Assembly: GCA_029007475.1 (NCBI GenBank)
Contig: JAQXHW010000010.1
Location: forward strand, 1 to 8,311
Source of the DNA: Oscillospiraceae bacterium
GTDB taxonomy: Bacteria > Bacillota > Clostridia > Oscillospirales > Acutalibacteraceae
Reading direction: 5' to 3'
DNA length: 8,311 bases
The position numbers were made by a program, and so were the translations under genes. Shown here one piece after another: positions 1 through 6,166 of the stretch; position 1 is the first letter of the stretch; each line of letters begins with the position of its first letter. Under the pieces are notes generated by a model, which was not told the origin of the DNA, did no database searches, and worked only from the letters and a program-made list of their open reading frames with translations.

Positions 1-35
1 ATAATGATTTCAGAATTTCCGGAGGTGCGGCATGA
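1..35 (+). CDS. possible 3' end of an upstream gene (partial)
   Basis: Frame 3 is open from the window edge to a TGA at 33-35 and would encode a tail ending NDFRISGGAA. That stop overlaps the ATG of the next gene in an ATGA arrangement, which is common between co-translated genes. Only about ten residues are visible, so no function can be assigned. One other frame is also open here, but it runs on into the next gene as a shadow. The support is only the overlap geometry and the tight SD placement, so this is tentative. Confidence 0.3.
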   Translation, partial: NDFRISGGAA

Positions 36-1096
36 AGAAAATTTTACCCCTTATTTTATGCTTGTTTTTTGCTTTATCCTGCTTCGGCTGTATTCAGCTA
101 AATACTCAAAAAGCGCCTATTTACACGGACTCCGCTATAAAAAATGCTCCTTTTAAGGTGCATTTCATAGACGTAGGCCAGGGAGACTGCATACTCGTAG
201 AAAGCTCGGGACACTTCGCCCTGATAGACGCAGGAGAAAACTCCGATTCCCACAAAGCAATAAACTATCTCAGCAATTTAGGCGTTACCTCTTTAGACTT
301 CGCCATAGCCACCCACCCTCACTCAGACCACTGCGGAGGATTTCCTAATATTTTCAGGAACTTCTCCTGCGGCTATTTCCTATTCCCCGAAACCGACGTA
401 GATACAAACACATGGTACAGCATCTTAGATGCCGCCGACGAACGCACAGTATCCTGCGAAACCACGAAAGCAGGTGACGTTTTCGCCTTGGGAGACGCAA
501 CCGTAACCGTTCTCTCTCCAAAGGAAAACAGCATTTACTCCAACCTCAACAACTACTCCATTGTATGTATTGCCCAGTATCAAAACACCTCGGTGCTTCT
601 TATGGGCGACGCTGAAAAATTAGTGGAAAAGGAGCTTCTCTCGGAAAGCTACGACCTTTGTGCCGATGTCCTTAAATTAGGTCACCACGGAAGCTCCTCA
701 AGCTCCGACAAAGAGTTTTTGAGAAGCGTCAACCCCTCTGTGGCTATTATTACCTGCGGAAAGGATAACGACTACGGACACCCCCACCGCGAGACCACCG
801 ACGCCCTCGAGGAGCTTGGCATACCCTACCGCCTTACCTCAAAAGAGGGTAGTATCGTAGTATCCTCAGACGGAGAAAAAATCTCTGTTACCTCGCAGTC
901 AGGCAGCGAAAGCCTTACCGAAAGCCCGACTGAGATGGTGGAGGTTACCTATATCGGCAATAAAAACTCTCATATTTTCCATAGAGATTCCTGTGAGTCA
1001 GCGGTTAAAACCAAGGAGAAAAACAAGGTATACTTCACCTCAAGGGACGAGGCGGTAAGTAAGGGCTACGACCCATGTAAAGGATGTAATCCATAA
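32..1096 (+). CDS. secreted ComEC-type metallo-beta-lactamase lipoprotein with C-terminal Ada-like Cys/His domain
   Basis: This 354-residue protein begins with a lipoprotein-type signal (KK, a hydrophobic run, then candidate lipidated Cys17 or Cys20), so it probably sits on the outer face of the membrane. Residues 43-285 form a metallo-beta-lactamase fold of the kind found as the ComEC C-terminal domain: FIDVGQGDC at 45-53, HPHSDH at 95-100 as metal ligands, MGD at 191-193, GHHGS at 217-221 and a late His pair near 250-252. The family hydrolyses phosphodiesters or related bonds, and nuclease activity is plausible but not shown. Residues 304-354 form a separate tail with His317, Cys321, Cys349 and Cys352, resembling Ada-type zinc-binding tails seen on secreted Gram-positive nucleases. 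The ATG at 32 follows GGAGG at 21-25. There are no ComEC membrane segments, so this is not full-length ComEC. The stop overlaps the next start. Confidence 0.88.
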   Translation: MKKILPLILCLFFALSCFGCIQLNTQKAPIYTDSAIKNAPFKVHFIDVGQGDCILVESSGHFALIDAGENSDSHKAINYLSNLGVTSLDFAIATHPHSDHCGGFPNIFRNFSCGYFLFPETDVDTNTWYSILDAADERTVSCETTKAGDVFALGDATVTVLSPKENSIYSNLNNYSIVCIAQYQNTSVLLMGDAEKLVEKELLSESYDLCADVLKLGHHGSSSSSDKEFLRSVNPSVAIITCGKDNDYGHPHRETTDALEELGIPYRLTSKEGSIVVSSDGEKISVTSQSGSESLTESPTEMVEVTYIGNKNSHIFHRDSCESAVKTKEKNKVYFTSRDEAVSKGYDPCKGCNP

Positions 1097-2157
1097 TGAT
1101 AAAAGATATACTCGGCGAGAAGTCCTCGTGGGAAATTCTTGCAGAAACTCGGCTTCCCATAGTCCTCTACGGAACCGGAAACGGAGCTGACGCCGTTCTT
1201 GATAAATTTGACTCTCTCGGCATTAAGGTTTCCGAAATCATGGCCTCAAGCGGCTTTGTTAGAGATAGATTTTTCAGAGGATACAAGGTAAAAAGCCTTG
1301 AGGAAATAGATAAAGACTATCCTGATTTCGTTATTGCCCTTGCCTTTGCGAGCAGTTGTGACGAGGTTATTAAGAACATAAAAAGCCTCTCAAAAAAGCA
1401 TAGGGTTATCATGCCTGTCGTTCCTGTTTTCGGGGAGAGGGTCATGGACAGAGACTACCTTGAGGAAAACGGAGAAGCCCTCGAAAACGCCTGCTCTCTC
1501 CTTTATGATAAGGAGTCAAAAAGAGTATTTGAGAGCATGGTGCGCTTCCAGTTTACGGGAGATTTTTCTCACCTTTTCAAAGCTGAGAGCAGTCGTGAAG
1601 CGGCGCTTAAAGCTATACTCGAGCTTACCGACAGGGAGGATATTTTGGACTTAGGCGCATACCGGGGTGATACCGTGGAGGAAATTTTCACCCTCTTCGG
1701 CAATATTTCCTCGGCTCTTTGCTTTGAGCCCGACCAAAAAAACTTTAAGAAGCTCTCCCTCTACGCCCGGGAAAAAGAGAACGTAACTCCGCTTAATCTT
1801 GCCGCATGGTATGAAGAAGCCGAGTTCAAATTCAGCGGTGGCGGCGGCAGACAGAGCACCCTCTGCAAAGAGGGAAAGCAAACCGTCAAGGCGGCGGCGG
1901 TAGACTCTGTCCTCGGTAACGGACAAAAGATAACCTACGTAAAAATGGACGTTGAGGGAGCAGAAAAAGAAGCTCTTTTAGGTATGAAAAATCTCATCTT
2001 ATGCCAAAAGCCCAAGCTCTCCATAGCGGCCTACCATCGCACAGAGGACCTTTGTACCCTGATTCCGCTTATTCACAGTCTCAATAACGAATATAAAATT
2101 TACCTCAGACATCACCCCTACATTCCCTTTTGGGATACAAATTTATACTGCAAATAA
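1096..2157 (+). CDS. FkbM-family SAM-dependent methyltransferase with N-terminal nucleotide-binding-like domain
   Basis: This 353-residue protein is cytoplasmic, with no signal or membrane segment. Residues 20-110 look like a small Rossmann-type domain with a glycine-rich loop (LYGTGNGADAV, 24-34), similar to PglD-like or sugar-nucleotide-modifying N-domains. Residues 180-315 hold the FkbM methyltransferase: the SAM loop LDLGAYRGDT at 184-193, the acidic strand end FEPD at 210-213 and the characteristic MDVEGAE at 284-290. FkbM enzymes usually O-methylate sugars or polyketides; the substrate here is unknown. The ATG shares its A with the upstream stop (TAATG) and has only a weak AAGGA upstream, which suggests translational coupling to the metallo-beta-lactamase gene. 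A hairpin terminator follows six bases after the stop. The family call is firm; the role is not. Confidence 0.88.
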   Translation: MIKDILGEKSSWEILAETRLPIVLYGTGNGADAVLDKFDSLGIKVSEIMASSGFVRDRFFRGYKVKSLEEIDKDYPDFVIALAFASSCDEVIKNIKSLSKKHRVIMPVVPVFGERVMDRDYLEENGEALENACSLLYDKESKRVFESMVRFQFTGDFSHLFKAESSREAALKAILELTDREDILDLGAYRGDTVEEIFTLFGNISSALCFEPDQKNFKKLSLYAREKENVTPLNLAAWYEEAEFKFSGGGGRQSTLCKEGKQTVKAAAVDSVLGNGQKITYVKMDVEGAEKEALLGMKNLILCQKPKLSIAAYHRTEDLCTLIPLIHSLNNEYKIYLRHHPYIPFWDTNLYCK

Positions 2158-2162
2158 ACCAA

Positions 2163-2196
2163 GGAGGCCGGAAAATACCGACCTCCCGATTTTTTT
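2163..2196 (+). terminator. rho-independent terminator after the methyltransferase gene
   Basis: A nine-position stem (2163-2171 with 2178-2186, one C/A mismatch) closes a six-base AAAATA loop and is followed by CGA and seven T residues at 2190-2196. This is a good intrinsic terminator for the plus-strand operon. The convergent thioredoxin gene ends at 2204, so the same hairpin may also stop minus-strand transcripts, although the T tract on that side is weaker. Confidence 0.8.
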
Positions 2197-2203
2197 GAAA
2201 ATC

Positions 2204-2512
2204 TTATGAAACGCTCTCGTCCAAAATATTCAAAAGCTCGCTCTTTTTGAGAACTCCTGTTTTTCGCCTTATCTCCTTGCCCTGCTTAAAAACAAGGGTC
2301 GTGGGTACAGAGCCGACATCATACAAATCGCCCAGCTCCTTATCCTTGTCTAAATCAACAAGGAAAAACACCTTGCCCGTGAGCTTCTCCACGGCCTCCG
2401 CCACCTGTACCATAGATGAGCAAAAGGAACACCAAGGCGCAGTAAAAACCACGGCGCAAGCCTCGTTTTGTTTTATTTCATCGTTAAAATCATATCTGCT
2501 GAGTTCGTTCAT
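2204..2512 (-). CDS. thioredoxin-like protein with WCSFC active site
   Basis: This 102-residue single-domain thioredoxin fold is about the usual thioredoxin length. The redox motif WCSFC lies at 27-31 in the context VVFTAPWCSFCSSM, and the cis-proline loop is VPTTLVF with Pro70. It has no signal peptide, so it should act in the cytoplasm as a disulfide reductant. The two residues between the cysteines are SF rather than the classical GP, so the preferred partner and redox potential may differ from housekeeping TrxA; whether it is the main thioredoxin cannot be judged from this window. The ATG at 2512 is preceded by AGAGG six bases upstream. It lies downstream of the transketolase genes on the same strand but is separated from them by a strong hairpin. 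I found no convincing promoter in 2513-2584, so low readthrough may also supply it. Confidence 0.87.
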   Translation of the reverse strand: MNELSRYDFNDEIKQNEACAVVFTAPWCSFCSSMVQVAEAVEKLTGKVFFLVDLDKDKELGDLYDVGSVPTTLVFKQGKEIRRKTGVLKKSELLNILDESVS

Positions 2513-2584
2513 ACTATACCTCTTTTCCCTTTTAGTATGAAGCTCCGCGGCAGAAATAAAGCTGTAAAATTAATGAAACGCAAA

Positions 2585-2611
2585 ATGACCTCCCGAAGCT
2601 CGGGAGGTCAT
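2585..2611 (-). terminator. terminator hairpin after the transketolase genes
   Basis: A perfect 12-bp inverted repeat (2585-2596 with 2600-2611) encloses a three-base loop. Read on the minus strand, it lies 17 bases past the transketolase C-subunit stop and is followed by TTTTGCGTTT. On the plus strand it is followed by GATTTTT. This is the shape of an intrinsic terminator or strong attenuator between the transketolase genes and the thioredoxin gene, and it could work in both directions. Confidence 0.75.
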
Positions 2612-2628
2612 GATTTTTCGGTATAAAA

Positions 2629-3573
2629 TTACTTAGAAAGCTCCTCAAGGATAACCTTCTTAATGCCCGAGGCGGTAAGGCCGAACTTCTCAAGAAGCTC
2701 CCAAGCGGGACCTGAGTAGCCGTAGCGGTCATAAACGCCAACCTTGCGAACAGGAACAGGATACTCGGAAGAAACTACACCGCAGACTGCGTCACCTAAG
2801 CCGCCGATTACGTTGTGCTCCTCGACGGTGATAATTCTGCCTGTTTCCTTAGCGGCTTTGAGGATTATTTCTCTGTCGATAGGCTTGATTGTATGGATAT
2901 TGATAAGGCGAACGCTCTTGCCCTCACTCTCAAGCTCCTCCACAGCCTTTCTTGCCTCGTTGACAACAAGACCGGTTGCAATAACGGTAATGTCGTTACC
3001 CTCGTGGAGAGTGATACCTTTTCCTAACTCGAACTTGTAGGTTTCGGGGTCGTTGAAAGAATCGATAGCAAGTCTGCCTAAGCGGATATATACAGGACCT
3101 ACGTGCTCGATAGCAGCCTTTGTAGCCGCCATCATCTCGTAGTGGTCAGCAGGACAGAGAACAGTCATACCGGGGATTGTACGCATCAAAGCGACATCCT
3201 CTAAGCACTGGTGAGTTGCGCCGTCCTCGCCGGTGGAGATGCCTGCGTGGCTGCCTGCGATTTTTACGTTGAGCGCAGGATAGCCTACGGAGTTACGAAT
3301 CTGCTCGAAGGCTCTGCCTGTTGCGAACATTGCAAATGAAGCGGCAACGGGGATTTTTCCGCAGGAAGCAAGACCTGCGGCGATACACATCATATTGCCC
3401 TCAGCAATACCGCAATCGAAGAATCTCTCAGGAAACTCTTTCTTGAAAATTGAAGTTTTGGTAGCACCTGCAAGGTCAGCGTCCATAACTACGATTTTTT
3501 CGTTTTCCTTTGCAAGCTCGCAAAGAGCCATACCGAAGCTCTCACGAGTTGCCTTTGTTATTACGTCTGCCAC
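2629..3573 (-). CDS. transketolase, C-terminal subunit
   Basis: This is the pyrimidine-binding and C-terminal half of a split transketolase (EC 2.2.1.1), which moves two-carbon units between sugar phosphates in the non-oxidative pentose phosphate pathway using thiamine diphosphate. With the start used here it has 314 residues beginning VADVITKATRES. Visible motifs are CGIAEGNM near 54-61, with the Glu expected to activate the cofactor, and GEDGATHQ near 115-122. A Rossmann-like transketolase C-domain follows, ending near EELSK. The longest ORF starts at a TTG at 3597 and adds eight residues. I prefer the GTG at 3573 because GGAGG at 3587-3583 lies nine bases before it and the family normally starts at this point. 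The GTG lies one base after the N-subunit stop, so the two subunits should be made together. Confidence 0.93.
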   Translation of the reverse strand: MADVITKATRESFGMALCELAKENEKIVVMDADLAGATKTSIFKKEFPERFFDCGIAEGNMMCIAAGLASCGKIPVAASFAMFATGRAFEQIRNSVGYPALNVKIAGSHAGISTGEDGATHQCLEDVALMRTIPGMTVLCPADHYEMMAATKAAIEHVGPVYIRLGRLAIDSFNDPETYKFELGKGITLHEGNDITVIATGLVVNEARKAVEELESEGKSVRLINIHTIKPIDREIILKAAKETGRIITVEEHNVIGGLGDAVCGVVSSEYPVPVRKVGVYDRYGYSGPAWELLEKFGLTASGIKKVILEELSK

Positions 3574-3574
3574 T

Positions 3575-4420
3575 TTATTCAGCCTCCAATTCATCAATAA
3601 TAGCCTGAAGCTCAGCTACTGCCTTTTCATACTCGTCCTTGTTGGGGCCCTTGCCGTGCCAATCGACCTCATTCTCCATAAAGGAAACTCCCTTACCCTT
3701 AACGGTCTTGGCAAGGATAGCGGTGGGCTTACCCTTAGTAGCCTTTGCGTTCTCAAAAGCTGCCTCGATTTCATCGAAGCAATGTCCGTTGATTTTAACT
3801 ACGTTAAAGCCGAAGCTCTCAAACTTCTTATCAAGAGGCTCAATGCCGCATACATCCGCAACGGCTCCGTCAATCTGGAGACCGTTCTGGTCAACGATAA
3901 TTACGAGGTTGTCCAGCTTATTGTGAGCGGCAAACATAGCTGCCTCCCAAACCTGACCTTCCTCACACTCGCCGTCGCCGAGGATTGTATATACACGGTA
4001 ATCGGAATTGTCAATCTTAGCGTTCAGCGCCATACCGCAGGCTGTGGAAACACCCTGACCGAGAGAGCCTGTGCTCATGTCGATACCGGGAGTACCTTTC
4101 ATGTCGGGATGACCCTGGAGCATTGCGCCGACGTGACGGAGCTTCTCAAGCTCCTCCCAAGCAAAGTAGCCTTTCATAGCCAATATTGCGTAAAGAGAAG
4201 GACAGCAATGTCCCTTTGAGAGAACGAAGCGATCCCTGTCGGCCTTTTTGGGCTGAGTGGGGTCAACGTTCATCTCCTTAAAGTAAAGATAAGTCATAAG
4301 GTCAGCAGCGGAAAGTGAGCCGCCGGGATGACCGGATTTAGCGTTAAATGTGCCGATTATTGCGCCTAATCTTGCCTTAGCGGCACAGATTTTAAGGGCG
4401 CGCTTTTCTGCTTTATCCAT
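3575..4420 (-). CDS. transketolase, N-terminal subunit (thiamine-diphosphate-binding)
   Basis: This 281-residue protein is the diphosphate-binding half of the split transketolase and works with the C-terminal subunit encoded next to it. The thiamine-diphosphate motif runs from GDGECEEGQVWEA at 148-160 to the metal-ligand region around Asn179. Other transketolase signatures are SGHPGG at 29-34, LSKGH at 67-71, GHPD at 103-106 and STGSLGQG at 116-123. The length matches separate N-subunits of Clostridia and archaea, as opposed to the single protein of about 650 residues in many bacteria. The ATG at 4420 has an AGGGG site eight bases upstream. The coding frame ends in an Ala/Glu-rich tail that contains the SD of the C-subunit gene. 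Confidence 0.94.
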   Translation of the reverse strand: MDKAEKRALKICAAKARLGAIIGTFNAKSGHPGGSLSAADLMTYLYFKEMNVDPTQPKKADRDRFVLSKGHCCPSLYAILAMKGYFAWEELEKLRHVGAMLQGHPDMKGTPGIDMSTGSLGQGVSTACGMALNAKIDNSDYRVYTILGDGECEEGQVWEAAMFAAHNKLDNLVIIVDQNGLQIDGAVADVCGIEPLDKKFESFGFNVVKINGHCFDEIEAAFENAKATKGKPTAILAKTVKGKGVSFMENEVDWHGKGPNKDEYEKAVAELQAIIDELEAE

Positions 4421-4478
4421 AGCAAATTCCCCTTTGCATACATTCTTAGTGTTATGTTACCACAGAACAGGAATTCTA

Positions 4479-4506
4479 TTTTTACTCTATCGAAAAAAGA
4501 CAGCAA
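4479..4506 (-). promoter_or_regulatory. weak candidate promoter for the transketolase genes
   Basis: On the minus strand, TTGCTG (4506-4501) and TAAAAA (4484-4479) are separated by 16 bases, giving a leader of about 50 bases before the ATG at 4420. Both boxes are imperfect and the region is AT-rich, so other placements are possible. The transketolase genes need a promoter somewhere in 4421-4590, because the gene on the other side is divergent. Confidence 0.3.
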
Positions 4507-4590
4507 TTTCGGAATTTTGTAAAATATTTCAAAAAATCCAAAGTTTTCCCCCTGAGAATTATTAGCCATGACCGAATAGTTCTCAAAACC

Positions 4591-4619
4591 TTGCAAAACT
4601 CAGGAAAAATACATATAAT
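4591..4619 (+). promoter_or_regulatory. strong sigma-A-type promoter for coaX
   Basis: The -35 box TTGCAA at 4591-4596 and a perfect -10 box TATAAT at 4614-4619 are separated by exactly 17 bases. Transcription should start near 4626, leaving a short leader of about 19 bases that contains the GGAGGG ribosome site at 4631-4636. The longest ORF for coaX would begin at the TTG inside this -35 box, upstream of the transcript start, which supports the downstream ATG at 4645. I see no operator or riboswitch in the leader. Confidence 0.85.
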
Positions 4620-4644
4620 AGATACGATTAGGAGGGATTATCTC

Positions 4645-5409
4645 ATGCTTCTTGTTATTGATATCGGCAACACCAACATAAAATTCGGTCTTTTCAAAAA
4701 GGACGACCTTGTTATGCTTGCAAGGGTTTCCTCGGACCGCACCAAAACCTCCGATGAATTTGCAGGAGAAATCTACTCTGTTTTCAATGTATACGGCTTC
4801 TCGAAAAAAGACGTGCACGGTTGTATTATCAGCAGCGTTGTGCCCTCTGTACTCCGTACGGTAAAGGAAGCCATAAAGACCACTATGGGAATTGACCCCC
4901 TTGTAGTAGGACCGGGAATTAAGACAGGAATCAACATTAAAATCGACAACCCTGCTTCTACCGGCGCTGACCTTGTGACAGGCTGTGTTGCGGCTTTATC
5001 CCTCTACGGCGCTCCCGCCATAGTTGTGAGCATGGGTACCGCAACCACCATTATCGTTATTGACCAAACAGGCTCAATGGTCGGCGGTGCCATTGCCCCG
5101 GGAGCTGCTATCTCAATGAACGCTCTCTCGGACAAATGCGCGCTTCTCCCCTCCTCTTACTTCGAAGCCCCCAAAAGTGTTATCGGAAGAAGCACCGACG
5201 AGTGTATTCGCTCCGGAGTTGTTTTAGGCAACGCCTCCATGCTTGACGGCATGATCGACAGGATTAATAAGGAAATGGGTATAGAGTGTACCGTTATCGC
5301 AACGGGAGGTATTGCCGCTGAGATAGTACCCTCTTGCCGCCACGATATAATCCTCAGGGACGACCTTATGCTTCAGGGACTTAAAATAATCTACGATAAA
5401 AACAGATAA
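4645..5409 (+). CDS. coaX: type III pantothenate kinase
   Basis: CoaX phosphorylates pantothenate with ATP, the first committed step of coenzyme A synthesis, in the cytoplasm. The 254-residue protein has the ASKHA-fold signatures of the type III family: MLLVIDIGNTN at the start with DIGNTN at 6-11 for phosphate binding, DNPASTGADL at 101-110 with the likely catalytic Asp109, SMGTATT at 129-135, and GGAIAPG at 147-153 before a late ATGG at 219-222. Position 110 is Leu where many relatives have Arg (GADR). The start is the ATG at 4645 with GGAGGG eight bases upstream; the 18 extra residues of the longest ORF overlap the promoter and are not expected to be made. The ECF S gene follows 148 bases later with no clear terminator between, so read-through is possible. 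Confidence 0.94.
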   Translation: MLLVIDIGNTNIKFGLFKKDDLVMLARVSSDRTKTSDEFAGEIYSVFNVYGFSKKDVHGCIISSVVPSVLRTVKEAIKTTMGIDPLVVGPGIKTGINIKIDNPASTGADLVTGCVAALSLYGAPAIVVSMGTATTIIVIDQTGSMVGGAIAPGAAISMNALSDKCALLPSSYFEAPKSVIGRSTDECIRSGVVLGNASMLDGMIDRINKEMGIECTVIATGGIAAEIVPSCRHDIILRDDLMLQGLKIIYDKNR

Positions 5410-5484
5410 ACAGGGTGGACAAAAGCCGCGTAAATCTGCATGAAGCAAAAACTTCGCCTCAAAACAGCAATCATAACTTTCACC

Positions 5485-5536
5485 GTTAACAGCCCTTGCT
5501 GTTAATATAAATTAAGCGTCTCACTGTAATTAACAG
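5485..5536 (+). promoter_or_regulatory. TTAACAG palindrome and repeat: candidate operator before the ECF S gene
   Basis: A perfect 8-bp inverted repeat, TTAACAGC (5486-5493) and GCTGTTAA (5498-5505), has a four-base CCTT spacer. A third TTAACAG lies at 5530-5536 inside the near-palindrome CTGTAATTAACAG. TATAAA at 5506-5511 directly abuts the palindrome and could be a -10 box, though no good -35 is visible. The layout suggests a repressor site or a small RNA hairpin that controls the transporter gene. The regulator is unknown. It is not a standard terminator because it has no T tract. Confidence 0.4.
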
Positions 5537-5557
5537 GAGACAGCAGGAGGAATTTTT

Positions 5558-6166
5558 ATGACAAAACGTTCGACCGTCAACCCCAAGGTTATTGAATTCA
5601 CAATGACCGCTTTCCTTGCGACATTGATAATTCTCATGACCTTCACGCCCATCGGCTACATCCCCATAGGCCCCTTAAAGCTCACGCTTCTCACCCTGCC
5701 GGTTGCAGTAGGAAGTATTGTTTTAAGCTGGAGAGCCGGCCTTATTCTCGGCGGTGTATTCGGTATTTCAAGCTTCATCACCTGTTTCGGTTTGGATGCT
5801 TTCGGTGCTGCGCTTTTGGCGGTTAACCCCTTTTTAACCGCAGTTACATGTATTGTGCCCCGACTTCTCTGCGGACTGCTCCCTGCCTTGCTCTTTAGGC
5901 TTATCAGCAAAGGCGGCATTTGCAGACTTTGGGTCGCAACCCCAATTTGCGGCGCAGCCGTTGCAGTTACAAATACAGTTCTCTTCCTCTTTACAATGTG
6001 GCTGTGCTTCAGCTCCACGCTTTTAGAGCTTGTCGGCACAAACGACCTGCTCACCATTTTCGGACTTTTTGCCGGTACAAACGGTCTTATTGAAATCGCA
6101 GTCAACATAGTAGTAGGCACCGCAATCTGCAAGCCTCTGCTTAACCTTAAAAAACGACTTTTATGA
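5558..6166 (+). CDS. ECF transporter S component, probably for pantothenate
   Basis: This 202-residue integral membrane protein has about six hydrophobic segments (roughly 13-34, 38-56, 60-76, 81-114, 124-152 and 165-190) and a basic C-terminus, as expected for a substrate-binding S component of an energy-coupling factor importer (ECF/PF12822-type). The loop FTPIGYIPIGPLKLT at 29-43 and PRLLCGLLPA at 101-110 are typical of the family. It would need shared EcfA/EcfA'/EcfT proteins encoded elsewhere. Position between coaX and birA points to pantothenate (PanT-like), and biotin is the main alternative; the sequence does not look like BioY to me. The ATG at 5558 follows AGGAGG at 5545-5550. The stop overlaps the birA start by four bases (ATGA). 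Confidence 0.85.
   Translation: MTKRSTVNPKVIEFTMTAFLATLIILMTFTPIGYIPIGPLKLTLLTLPVAVGSIVLSWRAGLILGGVFGISSFITCFGLDAFGAALLAVNPFLTAVTCIVPRLLCGLLPALLFRLISKGGICRLWVATPICGAAVAVTNTVLFLFTMWLCFSSTLLELVGTNDLLTIFGLFAGTNGLIEIAVNIVVGTAICKPLLNLKKRLL

Noticed and set aside
3395..4219. Long plus-strand ORF (274 codons) across the transketolase junction
   Set aside because: It is antisense to both transketolase subunits, has no SD and no recognisable domain, and follows from the codon bias of the real genes.
5410..5480. Possible riboswitch or terminator after coaX
   Set aside because: Only a four-base-pair GAAG/CTTC hairpin is visible, without a T tract or a known aptamer pattern.
5485..5506. GTTAAC half-sites resembling a BirA biotin operator
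   Set aside because: The spacing is about 10 bases and BirA operators have a longer gap; the BirA encoded here has no helix-turn-helix domain.
5656..6132. 158-codon minus-strand ORF opposite the ECF S component
   Set aside because: It is a low-complexity Ser/Thr/Lys/Pro-rich shadow of a membrane protein gene, with no SD.
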